6,517 bases of DNA from Spirochaetales bacterium (GCA_003233545.1 QILZ01000174.1:1-6517), one strand, 5' to 3'; counted from the stretch's first letter, positions 1-6,439 are shown. The notes: generated by a model from the letters alone, not told the origin. Made by a program: numbers and translations.

Positions 1-1
1 C

Positions 2-334
2 GGGAATTGGTGAGCCCAATTATGTTCTTTTTGGATAAGCATTTAGAAGATCAATAATTCGAGAAAACTACGTTTTTAACTTGCGGAAAATAAGTTAATT
101 CCTATAGAAGTTAAATATAAAAAAAGCTTAAAAAAATCGGATTTTAAAGGACTGCATAATTTTCATAGAAACTATCCGAATTCGGAAAAAGGTTATTTAA
201 TAAGCAAAAGTATTCAACAGGAGATAGATGATTTTAAAATATTCTTACCAAAAAAACGCCCATCCTATAGACAAAAATCTTTTTATACAGGATATTCAGC
301 GCATTGCAGAAAGTATCACGAAAGGGCGAAATAA
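2..334 (+). pseudogene. Decayed C-terminal remnant of a DUF4143-type ATP-binding protein
   Basis: The frame open from 80 to the TAA at 332-334 encodes 84 residues that begin LAENKLIPIEVKYKKSL and continue through DFKGLHNF and GYLISKS. This resembles the end of AAA_14/DUF4143 proteins, where a PIEVK strand is followed by a short lysine-rich segment, a KGL helix and a YLIS strand. Upstream in the same frame, stops fall at 11-13, 44-46 and 77-79. The residues around the first stop (NW, stop, AQL) could be a worn ENxVAQL motif, and RF just before the third stop could be the worn EVDF strand. The spacing between these two roughly suits the family. The residues after about 250 do not look like the usual C-terminus. 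No start codon or ATPase domain is in the window, so this is a dead or truncated gene. The family call rests on recognition by eye, and the upstream part is speculative. Confidence 0.5.
250..328 (-). terminator. Possible Rho-independent terminator after the amylase gene
   Basis: Read on the minus strand, GGGCG is followed directly by seven T residues (plus-strand A run at 250-256). The GGGCG could pair with CGCCC (plus 324-328), and an adjoining TATAGGAT (262-269) could pair with ATCCTGTATA (284-293) across a two-base bulge. This gives a stacked but imperfect hairpin ending in a U-tract, about 54 nt after the amylase stop. The roughly 30-nt internal bulge makes it weak. No better terminator is visible downstream of the operon within the window. 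Confidence 0.22.
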
Positions 335-381
335 CAGCCTTTATATCTTGATCGCACGTATACCTTTTCCGCAGGGGACTA

Positions 382-1800
382 TCATTTATTTAAACTTAAA
401 GTTTTAAGTATCAATGCACGCCTGCCCAACAGCCGGCCTATTTTAACAGATCCTTCCCTGGAATAATAATTATTAGAAGATATCAGATCCTGCCATATTC
501 TTTTTCCTGAAGCATCCTGTGGCAATGGAACATTAATATCGGACTGAGTATCACCGGTATTCATAACAATAATCAAATAATCTCCCCTGTAACATCTGGA
601 GAAAGCAAAAATATTATTAAAAACTTTTAATACTTTAAAATCTCCGTATCTAAGTGCCGGATTTTCCTTTCGTATGAGAATAAGTTTTCTATACATCTCG
701 TTTACACGCAGGTTCCATGCATTCTTTTCCCATCTCATTGTCTTCCGGCAGCCGGGATCGTTATCTCCTGTCATACCGATTTCATCACCATAATATATCA
801 TAGGTACGCCGATATATGTAAAAATAAAAACAAGAGCGAGAAAGAAGGGTTCCGGATTTTCATCACACATGGTATATATTCTCGGAGTATCGTGGCTGCC
901 TAAAAGATTTAACTGTAAAAATGCGGATCGACGATGAGAGCCTAACAATCTTTCAAGTTCAAATGCAAAATCCTCTGCATCCATTGCTCCTCTTACACAA
1001 AAATCAAGGATATATTCTCTCAATTGATAGTTCATGATGCTGTCAAAAGTGTCTCCCTGCAGCCAATCCTTTCCATCCCGCCAGATTTCACCGGTAATCA
1101 GAATACTTTGATCGATCTGCTTTATTTTTCTCCGAAATGTGCGCCAGAATGTTCCTGGTATCTTCCATGGAACATCGAGTCTCCATCCGTCGATCCCTGT
1201 TTCCTCGATCCAGTATTTTGCAACCTTAATTACAAAATCCTGTACTTCGGGATTCTTCATATTGAGTTTAGGAAGGTAGAATTCCCCCCCGCATGTCTGG
1301 TAGTTCGGCGGAGATGTTTCTATGGGAAAAGAATCGATTATAAACCAGTCACAATAAGGCGATGCCTTTCCCTTTTCCAGTACATCTGTAAATGGAGAAA
1401 AACCAAGACCGCAGTGATTAAAAACACCGTCCAGAACGATCCGGATGCCTCTTTTATGCGCTTCATCTACAAGTATTTTCAAATCACTATTGGTACCAAG
1501 AAGAGGATCTATGTTAAAGTAATCAAAAGTATCGTACCTGTGATTTGTTGCAGCTACGAACACAGGATTCAGATAGACTGCATTAACACCCAGTTCTTCA
1601 AGGTAGCCGAGCTTTGCAGTGATTCCTGTAAGATTTCCGCCGAAAAAATTTGTTCGATCAGGTTTGTCATACCAGGAAGCGAGCCCACCTGCATTTGCCT
1701 TCGCTTCCTTTCTGTAGAACCTGTCGGGAAAAATCTGGTAAAAAATTGAATTTTGCACCCACTCGAGTTGGTTTTTTTCTTCTTCATGCTGTTCATACAT
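382..1800 (-). CDS. Cytoplasmic GH13 alpha-amylase / cyclomaltodextrinase-like glycosidase
   Basis: The protein has 472 residues. The catalytic barrel starts almost at once (IFYQIFPDRFYR, about 19-30). The four GH13 regions are intact: DGVFNH (124-129), GWRLDV (205-210) with nucleophile D209, GEIW (237-240) with acid/base E238, and GSHD (301-304) with D304. LPKLN (176-180) matches region V of the neopullulanase/cyclomaltodextrinase subfamily (GH13_20, MPKLN). IYYGDEIGM (335-343) and a C-terminal beta domain follow. Typical GH13_20 enzymes have about 580 residues with an N-terminal CBM34 domain, which is absent here. The usual VANE after the nucleophile reads VPWK. There is no signal peptide, so it acts in the cytoplasm, presumably hydrolysing imported malto-oligosaccharides or cyclodextrins. 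The ATG at 1800 lies 6 bp after the upstream permease stop and has AAAAGGAT before it. It is the last gene of the operon. The GH13 hydrolase call is firm; the exact substrate is inferred. Confidence 0.93.
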   Translation of the reverse strand: MYEQHEEEKNQLEWVQNSIFYQIFPDRFYRKEAKANAGGLASWYDKPDRTNFFGGNLTGITAKLGYLEELGVNAVYLNPVFVAATNHRYDTFDYFNIDPLLGTNSDLKILVDEAHKRGIRIVLDGVFNHCGLGFSPFTDVLEKGKASPYCDWFIIDSFPIETSPPNYQTCGGEFYLPKLNMKNPEVQDFVIKVAKYWIEETGIDGWRLDVPWKIPGTFWRTFRRKIKQIDQSILITGEIWRDGKDWLQGDTFDSIMNYQLREYILDFCVRGAMDAEDFAFELERLLGSHRRSAFLQLNLLGSHDTPRIYTMCDENPEPFFLALVFIFTYIGVPMIYYGDEIGMTGDNDPGCRKTMRWEKNAWNLRVNEMYRKLILIRKENPALRYGDFKVLKVFNNIFAFSRCYRGDYLIIVMNTGDTQSDINVPLPQDASGKRIWQDLISSNNYYSREGSVKIGRLLGRRALILKTLSLNK

Positions 1801-1806
1801 TAATCA

Positions 1807-2634
1807 TCATCCTTTTAATCCTGTAAGTGTAATTCCTTCTATAAAACGTTTTTGACCTAGCAGAAAAACAACTATACTCGGCACAGTTGCAGTTACTGTT
1901 CCGGCCATCAGGTAATTCCACCGTGTGCCGTACTTCCCCTGGAACATGGCAAGACCTAACTGAATGGTTCTCATAGATGGTTTGTTTATGACAATAAGAG
2001 GCCAGAGGAAATCGTTCCAGGCAAACAAGAAAGAAAAAATTGCCAGAGCTGATACAGCCGGCATGGAGAGAGGGATGATTATTTGCCATAAAATACCCAG
2101 TTTTGTACATCCGTCTATCGATGCGGCCTGGTCCAGTTCGTATGGAATAGTAATAAAATACTGCCGTAAGAGGAAAATACCAAAAGCGCTGACCAGTCTG
2201 GGAACAATAAGCGCATAGTAAGTATCGATCCATCCGAGGCGGAGAACAATTAAATATGACGGAATCATTATTGCCTGAAAGGGAACCATCATGGTTCCCA
2301 GAAATATAAAGAACAATATATCCCGCCCGGGAAACTTAAGCCGGGCAAAGGCATAAGCGGCCATAGCGGAAAAGATAACCTGACCGGCAACAATGAAGAC
2401 AGTCATGACAGTCGTATTAAAATAGAAACGGGCAAAGGGTGCCGCATTCCATGCCTCGAGATAATTCTTCCAGTGAAAGTTAACAGGAATGAGATAGGGA
2501 GGCGAAAATATCGCACGAACAGGTTTCAATGACATAGTCAGAATCCAGAGATACGGCAGAATAATGATTACACTGAAGAAAAGAAGAACTGCATAGAGAA
2601 AAATCCTGTTATTGTGAAATCTTTTTTTTACCAT
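1807..2634 (-). CDS. ABC sugar transporter permease, MalG/CUT1 type
   Basis: This is a 275-residue inner-membrane permease with about six hydrophobic segments (near 10-34, 72-96, 104-130, 140-160, 184-214 and 243-262). The cytoplasmic EAA loop reads ELDQAASIDGCTKLG and continues to IIPLSMP (about 166-192), the surface that docks on the ATPase subunit. The N-terminal segment ILPYLWILTMSLKP is typical of the MalG-like partner of CUT1 transporters (BPD_transp_1 family). The ATG at 2634 overlaps the end of the preceding permease gene by 7 bp (ATGGTAA contains its stop), and a GGAGA lies 9 nt upstream inside that gene, so the two are probably translationally coupled. It should form a heterodimer with the 2628-3506 product. 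The substrate is inferred from the amylase next door. I give no gene symbol because CUT1 permeases with different substrates look alike. Confidence 0.95.
   Translation of the reverse strand: MVKKRFHNNRIFLYAVLLFFSVIIILPYLWILTMSLKPVRAIFSPPYLIPVNFHWKNYLEAWNAAPFARFYFNTTVMTVFIVAGQVIFSAMAAYAFARLKFPGRDILFFIFLGTMMVPFQAIMIPSYLIVLRLGWIDTYYALIVPRLVSAFGIFLLRQYFITIPYELDQAASIDGCTKLGILWQIIIPLSMPAVSALAIFSFLFAWNDFLWPLIVINKPSMRTIQLGLAMFQGKYGTRWNYLMAGTVTATVPSIVVFLLGQKRFIEGITLTGLKG
1809..1816 (-). promoter_or_regulatory. Amylase ribosome binding site inside the permease 3' end
   Basis: On the minus strand AAAAGGAT spans the last codons and the stop (TGA, 1809-1807) of the MalG-type permease gene, and the amylase ATG follows 8 nt later. 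Because the Shine-Dalgarno overlaps the upstream coding region, ribosomes ending the permease can restart on the amylase. This supports the ATG at 1800 as the true start. Confidence 0.7.
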
Positions 2635-3506
2635 GAAGATTGTTCTCCGATAGAAAGAAATCGCCGCTGAAGGAAAGTGATTAAGAAGATAACCAAAAAA
2701 ATTATCATCCCAATTGAAGATGCATATCCCAACTTGAAGTAGCGGAATGCATTTCTGTAAAGAAGAAGCCCAATTACATCTGTAGAATAAAGCGGACCTC
2801 CGTTTGTCATGACAAAGACCTGGTCGAATACAAGAAAGGAGTCGATTAACGACATGATCACCAGCATAGCTGTAATAGGAGAAATGAGGGGCAGGGTAAT
2901 ACGGAAAAACCGGGTGACCGGCCCGGCACCGTCTACTTCTGCAACCTCGTAGTATTCCGGAGAGATACTCTGTAACCCTGCCAGGTAAATCACAATGTTA
3001 AATCCGAGACGTTTCCAGACTCCGAGGGAAATTAAGACAGGCATAGCCCATGTCGTACTTGTCAACCAATCGGGACCGGGTATATGGAAAAAGCGAAGGA
3101 AAATGTTTATATATCCGGATCCCGGATCAAATAGATACTTCCAGACAATGGCCGCTGCTATGGTCGAAGTTACAACCGGAATAAAGTAAATAGTTCGAAA
3201 AATGGTTCGACCCGGAAATCTTCTGTTTAGAAGAAGAGCAATAAAAAGACCTGCTGCAATACCAAAGAAAGTGATACCGGCCGTGTAGTAAAAGGTTACT
3301 CCGAGGGAGTTCCAGAACTCTATCGATTTAATGATATTACTGTAGTTTTGCAGCCCGATAAACTTCCCGGTTCTGCTTAAGCCATCCCACCGGTTAAAAC
3401 TAAGATAGCCGGAATATAAAACAGGAAATATATTAAATAACCCGAAGACAATAACCGAAGGAAGAAGGTAGATCGTTGCTGCAAGAATATCTTCTTTTTT
3501 TTTCAT
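2628..3506 (-). CDS. ABC sugar transporter permease, MalF/CUT1 type (UgpA-like)
   Basis: This is a 292-residue inner-membrane permease. It starts with a lysine-rich cytoplasmic tip (MKKKED), then a first membrane span (about 8-32) containing LLPSVIVFGLFNIFPVLYSG, followed by SFNRWDG, a common feature of CUT1 MalF/UgpA-like subunits. Further hydrophobic segments lie near 70-94, 103-123, 155-178, 205-229 and 262-282. The EAA loop reads EYYEVAEVDGAGPVTRFF and continues to ITLPLISP (about 184-210). It lacks the large periplasmic insertion of E. coli MalF, as is usual outside enterobacteria. The ATG at 3506 has AAGGAAGG about 12 nt upstream. The gene lies 89 bp after the binding-protein gene, with a stem-loop in the gap, and its TAA is embedded in the start of the next permease. 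It pairs with the 1807-2634 product; the cognate ATPase is not in the window. Confidence 0.95.
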   Translation of the reverse strand: MKKKEDILAATIYLLPSVIVFGLFNIFPVLYSGYLSFNRWDGLSRTGKFIGLQNYSNIIKSIEFWNSLGVTFYYTAGITFFGIAAGLFIALLLNRRFPGRTIFRTIYFIPVVTSTIAAAIVWKYLFDPGSGYINIFLRFFHIPGPDWLTSTTWAMPVLISLGVWKRLGFNIVIYLAGLQSISPEYYEVAEVDGAGPVTRFFRITLPLISPITAMLVIMSLIDSFLVFDQVFVMTNGGPLYSTDVIGLLLYRNAFRYFKLGYASSIGMIIFLVIFLITFLQRRFLSIGEQSSW

Positions 3507-3535
3507 TCTATATTAAATCCTTCCTTGTGCAATTT

Positions 3536-3573
3536 AATACCCCGACTCTCCATGCAGGAGAAGCCAGGGTATT
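3536..3573 (-). promoter_or_regulatory. Intergenic mRNA stem-loop between binding-protein and permease genes
   Basis: In the operon (minus-strand) RNA, AAUACCC pairs with GGGUAUU (3567-3573 with 3536-3542). The helix continues as UGGC with GUCG, which needs two G-U pairs that form only in this strand. After one bulged U it ends as UCUCC/GGAGA around a UGCAU loop. This gives about 16 pairs, 22 nt after the binding-protein stop. No U-tract follows (AAAUUGCAC), so it is not a classic full terminator. In maltose-type operons, structures at this place (for example the REP elements between E. coli malE and malF) protect the upstream mRNA and keep permease levels low. A similar role here is inferred. 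Confidence 0.65.
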
Positions 3574-3595
3574 TATCAGCGATCCGGTTTTAACA

Positions 3596-4867
3596 CTATT
3601 TCAACATCGGGGCGATTTCGTTTGCTGCACTTGTTAGTGCTTCCCTGACAGTTACTTTACCGTAAAAAGCTTTTTCTACATTCTTAGAAAAGATATCGGA
3701 AACTTCCGGATAGTTCGTAATCGGCGGCCTGGAATGAGCATACTTCTGATTCACGGCAAAGGGCAACAGTCTCGGTTCCTTTTTGGTAATCCATTCCTTG
3801 TAAGTTGAATCTTCAGCGACTGAATCTCTCACCGGCATAAAGCCTGTTTCCATATCCCATTTCAATTGCGCATCTTTACCTGTTAACCACCGGATAAAAT
3901 TCCAGGCTGCAGCTTCCGCTTTGGGAGTGGTTTTGCCTATAAATATCTGTTCACCACCCATATTAGTTGCAGGTTTCCCATCGGCAGGAATCGGTACACG
4001 AGCCGTTCCCCAATTAAAAGGAGCAGATTCCGCCCAGATGCCTACCATCCAGGAACCATCCATCACCATAGCTGCCTTTCCCTGGCCAAACAGGCCCCAT
4101 TTAGCGAGCGGCGCCACTTTGTATTTCCGTATTAAATCTACAAGAAAACCTATTGCCTTCTCTCCACCATCCGAATTGAATGCAGGCGCAGAATTAGAGG
4201 AATTCAGGAAGTCCGCACCGGTCTGCCAGATATAAACCTGGGCCTGCCATGTAAGCCCTTCGCCAGGTTGGGTAAACACTTCCATTCCCGATTGAGAACC
4301 ATCTCGTATTGTAAGCTTCCGGGCATGACTCACCAGTTCACCCCATGTTACAGGCGGCTTCTCAGCATCCAGACCTGCTTTTTTAAACATATCCTTGTTG
4401 TAAAACAATTCCAGGTTGTTAGTACTTACAGGAAGACTATAATAAGCACTTTCGTACCGGGAAACCCTTAACGTTTCGGGATAAAAATCTTTCATGTTTA
4501 CACCCGACTTTTCAATGAAAGGGTCGAGTTTTACCAGGGTTTTCGATCTGACAAGTTTCGGCATCCATACCAGGTCTACAGCGGCAATATCCGGCATCTT
4601 ACCACCGGCAGATGCGGTTTGCAGCTTCGGAAGCAGCTCACCCCAGCCGATATAGACATTATTAATTGTTACATTCGGTTTCTGCTTCTCGTATTCGGTA
4701 ATCAGGGCTTTAAGAACTTCGGCATTCTTTCCCTGCCAGTAGTTCCAGAACTCCAGGTTAATCTTGCCGCCTTCTTTTCCTGCTTCTTCCTTTGTCCCTT
4801 CCGCAAAAGAATATACCGATAGAAGAAACGTCACCGCAGAAAGAAGAATTACTCTCTTGATGTTCAT
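3596..4867 (-). CDS. Periplasmic sugar-binding protein of a CUT1 ABC transporter
   Basis: The protein has 423 residues and is first in the operon. A signal peptide is clear: K4 and R5, a hydrophobic core at about 6-19, and an S-F-A site giving cleavage after A22. No cysteine follows, so the mature protein should be soluble in a periplasm rather than a lipoprotein. The mature part fits the SBP_bac_1/UgpB-like family (COG1653): INLEFWNYWQG (36-46), GGKMPDIAAVD (88-98), LPVSTNNLELFYNKDMFKKAGL (145-166), PPVTWGEL (171-178), GQGKAAMVMDGSW (261-273) and WNFIRWLTG (322-330). The length is normal for the family. The ATG at 4867 has a strong AAGGAGGAT 3 nt upstream. It delivers the substrate to the two permeases encoded downstream. 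A malto-oligosaccharide or cyclodextrin ligand is inferred from the amylase only; the family also binds many other sugars and glycerol phosphate. Confidence 0.95.
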   Translation of the reverse strand: MNIKRVILLSAVTFLLSVYSFAEGTKEEAGKEGGKINLEFWNYWQGKNAEVLKALITEYEKQKPNVTINNVYIGWGELLPKLQTASAGGKMPDIAAVDLVWMPKLVRSKTLVKLDPFIEKSGVNMKDFYPETLRVSRYESAYYSLPVSTNNLELFYNKDMFKKAGLDAEKPPVTWGELVSHARKLTIRDGSQSGMEVFTQPGEGLTWQAQVYIWQTGADFLNSSNSAPAFNSDGGEKAIGFLVDLIRKYKVAPLAKWGLFGQGKAAMVMDGSWMVGIWAESAPFNWGTARVPIPADGKPATNMGGEQIFIGKTTPKAEAAAWNFIRWLTGKDAQLKWDMETGFMPVRDSVAEDSTYKEWITKKEPRLLPFAVNQKYAHSRPPITNYPEVSDIFSKNVEKAFYGKVTVREALTSAANEIAPMLK

Positions 4868-4870
4868 ACT

Positions 4871-4879
4871 ATCCTCCTT
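4871..4879 (-). promoter_or_regulatory. Strong Shine-Dalgarno of the binding-protein gene
   Basis: AAGGAGGAT on the minus strand is close to a full anti-SD complement and sits 3 nt before the ATG at 4867 (6 nt counted from the GGAGG core). It is the best ribosome binding site in the window, consistent with the high level at which periplasmic binding proteins are usually made. Confidence 0.8.
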
Positions 4880-4896
4880 AAAAAGAATAAATAAAT

Positions 4897-4931
4897 TTCT
4901 ACTGAACCGTTCTACTAAACCGGTTCAGTAG
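4897..4931. promoter_or_regulatory. Composite LacI-family operator with three half-sites
   Basis: A 20-bp near-palindrome, CTACTAAACCGGTTCAGTAG (4912-4931), has one mismatched pair and the central AACCGGTT typical of LacI-family operators. Directly before it lies a third half-site, CTACTGAACCG (4899-4909), which is the exact reverse complement of CGGTTCAGTAG (4921-4931). TTCTACTGAACCG (4897-4909) and TTCTACTAAACCG (4910-4922) are adjacent 13-bp direct repeats with one difference. The array lies just downstream of the predicted -10 box of the operon promoter, where a bound repressor would block transcription. The likely binder is the LacI-type regulator encoded immediately upstream. Confidence 0.78.
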
Positions 4932-4939
4932 ATTTTATC

Positions 4940-4968
4940 AATCTACTATAGGTTCATCCGAAGGTCAA
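4940..4968 (-). promoter_or_regulatory. Sigma70-like promoter of the transport/amylase operon
   Basis: On the minus strand TTGACC (4963-4968) is a 5/6 match to the -35 consensus and TAGATT (4940-4945) a 4/6 match to the -10, with a 17-bp spacer. Transcription would begin near 4931-4934, at the edge of the operator array, giving a leader of about 65 nt. The -35 box is 19 bp downstream of the regulator's stop codon. The -10 box is imperfect, so the exact start is uncertain. Confidence 0.6.
4943..4956. promoter_or_regulatory. Possible contracted second operator in the promoter spacer
   Basis: CTACTATAGGTTCA repeats the two outer parts of the main operator (CTACTA and GGTTCA) with two central bases instead of four. 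It lies between the -35 and -10 boxes and overlaps the -10 box, with its centre 28 bp from that of the main operator. It could be an auxiliary site for the same regulator, or a chance or worn match. Confidence 0.35.
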
Positions 4969-4987
4969 CTCTTTTTTTGAAAAATAT

Positions 4988-6023
4988 TTACTTTATCTTA
5001 AAGTGCCGGCAAGTCGACTCCCGCAATGTCAGTGAAGCAGGAATCAGCACTTTCACGGATTTTTTCCCGGGATTTCCGATCAGTTCAATCAGGAGTTCGG
5101 CCGCCTTGTACCCCAGCTCAAAGGTATCGATAACCAGCGAAGTCAGAGGAGGATTCATATACGGTGAAAGTGGGTAATCATCGAATGTTACTATACTTAT
5201 CTGCTCCGGAATCTTTATTCCTGCTTTGTGGAGTACCGAAAGCCGAAAGAACTCCATAGGCTACATAGTTATTGATGCATATAACCGCATCAGGGAGAAT
5301 AGAGGAATCTATAAGTGCTCTCATATGTCTTTGGCCAGCTTCCTGATCTCCGCCGCCCAGTTTGACGATCGAGGGATTTTCGGAAATTCCCATTACAGCA
5401 AGCCCGCTTCTGTAACCTTCGAACCTGTTTATGGACATGGTCTCGCCGGTATTGCCGCCGATAAATGCAATTTTTGTATATCCACTCTCTACTAAATGTT
5501 GGACAGCCAGTTCTCCGGCCTGCCTGTTATTTATATCAACCTGATTTACATTTGAATATTCCCCGGATTCACCAACGAGAACGAAGGGGAATCCCAGGTT
5601 CTCAAGCTGGCTTACAATATCCGGAGTTATTACATAAGAAGGTATGATAATTCCGTCCACTCTGTGGTTGTAGATGAACCGGGGCAGGAAGTGCTCCTTG
5701 TTTTCAGTCGAGTTTATATTGGAAATTGTCAGGCTGTAATCCCGGGAACACACAAAAGATTCTGCCCCACCTATCATCGAATAAAAATACGGATTCCAGA
5801 AACTCTCCTTTTTCCTGATGTCAACAATTATCCCGATAGAAAAACTTTTTCCGGATGCAAGCTGCTTTGCCCTGCTATTCGGAAAGTAATTATATTTCAG
5901 CATAATTTTTCGAATTCTTTCCTTGGTACGTTCGGGAATACTGGAATCGTTATTTATTACCATCGATACAGTGGACTTCGACACACCTGCAAATCTTGCA
6001 ATATCTTTAATAGTAATTTCCAC
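4988..6023 (-). pseudogene. LacI-family transcriptional regulator, frameshifted by a 7-bp duplication
   Basis: The GTG at 6023 (GAGGTT at 6029-6034) starts a protein with the LacI helix-turn-helix (TIKDIARFAGVSKSTVSMVIN, about 4-24), hinge helix SRAKQLASG (50-58) and a periplasmic-binding-like sensor domain (IGIIVDIR, VDGIIIPS, GYTKIAFIGG, FEGYRSGL). At residue 260 (GVLS) the frame breaks, and translation ends at 5178 after 281 residues. The rest of the sensor (LHKAGIKIPEQISIVTFDD and on to 4988) is intact in another frame. The break is an exact tandem copy of 7 bases (5236-5249). With one copy removed the gene encodes 342 residues, the normal family length, reading GVLSVLHKAGIKIP. As it stands, about 82 C-terminal residues of the effector-binding and dimerisation domain are lost. 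It precedes the operon and probably controlled it. It could be a recent pseudogene, a slippage-switched gene, or a sequence error. Confidence 0.88.
5236..5249. repeat. 7-bp tandem duplication in the regulator gene
   Basis: CCGAAAG occurs twice in direct contact (5236-5242 and 5243-5249; CTTTCGG on the coding strand). Seven bases shift the frame by one. Deleting either copy joins the two halves of the LacI-family gene perfectly, with no other stop or damage on either side. Confidence 0.95.
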
Positions 6024-6028
6024 GCTCT

Positions 6029-6034
6029 AACCTC
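6029..6034 (-). promoter_or_regulatory. Ribosome binding site of the LacI-type regulator
   Basis: GAGGTT lies 5 nt before the GTG at 6023. No ATG is available near the start of the helix-turn-helix, and this spacing supports GTG as the initiation codon. Confidence 0.6.
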
Positions 6035-6103
6035 GATATAAGCAAGAAGCTTATTTTCTCTTTCTGTTTCTTTAAGAAGACCGGAGATATAAGGCCGATA
6101 AAG

Positions 6104-6421
6104 TCAGAGCCACACATTAGCCGCATCCGATTTACCTTGAAAAAGATTTATATATGATAATAATGCAAACCTCTTGTCAGTGTAAATAGCATCCGGTATA
6201 TTCCTCAGGACAAACGAATACCGGCAAAGATCTGGTATAGCACAATGATATTCAGACATATTCCGAAGGTCATGTAATAATTCTCTAAAAGTTATAGCCG
6301 GGAGAATTAGATGGGGTCCAACTCGATACTCCTTGCTAAAACCCCGGATATAATGCTTTATAAAGGCAGTTAAAATTTGTGTATATAGACTGAATTCCCG
6401 ATATTTGTATTTCTGGTTTTG
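6104..6421 (-). other. Unrecognised 105-codon open frame, possible gene remnant
   Basis: Between a TAA (6424-6422) and a TGA (6106-6104) the minus strand stays open for 105 codons in an AT-rich stretch where a stop is expected roughly every 16 codons. The translation looks protein-like (HYIRGFSKEYRVGPHLILP, FRELLHDLRNMSEYH, YINLFQGKSDAANVWL), but I recognise no family. There is no ATG or GTG until M at codon 55 (6259), which would leave only 51 residues, and no Shine-Dalgarno supports that start. It ends 80 bp before the regulator's GTG. It may be the truncated end of a former gene, or chance. Confidence 0.3.
6157..6186 (-). promoter_or_regulatory. Candidate promoter of the LacI-type regulator
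   Basis: On the minus strand TTTACA (6181-6186, 5/6 match to the -35) and TATTAT (6157-6162, 5/6 match to the -10) are separated by 18 bp. Transcription would start near 6150, giving a leader of about 125 nt. No copy of the AACCGG-type operator is seen here, so autoregulation through that motif is not apparent. Confidence 0.38.
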
Positions 6422-6439
6422 TTATTAAGAAAATTATAG

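Noticed and set aside
1..57. Frame open from the window edge to a TAA at 55-57 as the tail of an upstream gene
   Set aside because: Only 18 codons are visible with no recognisable motif, and the overlapping frame 2 better fits the ATPase relic.
228..407. Plus-strand 59-codon frame with AGGAG 4 nt before its ATG
   Set aside because: It overlaps both the ATPase relic and the antisense 3' end of the amylase gene, and I recognise nothing in it. The Shine-Dalgarno is suggestive but not enough to call a gene.
1024..1749. Long plus-strand frame of 241 codons
   Set aside because: It lies entirely antisense to the GH13 gene, whose catalytic motifs are unmistakable, and its translation is cysteine- and isoleucine-rich with no domain.
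1793..2233. Minus-strand frame of 146 codons
   Set aside because: It is an out-of-frame shadow of the MalG-type permease, which has membrane spans and an EAA loop in the true frame.
4988..5257. A separate small gene encoding the C-terminal LacI segment
   Set aside because: Its ATG is simply an in-frame Met codon created by reading the other frame across the duplication. It has no ribosome binding site, and the segment only makes sense as the continuation of the upstream frame.
5664..6041. Plus-strand frame of 125 codons opposite the regulator
   Set aside because: It is antisense to the helix-turn-helix and sensor domain of the LacI-family gene, with no credible protein features.
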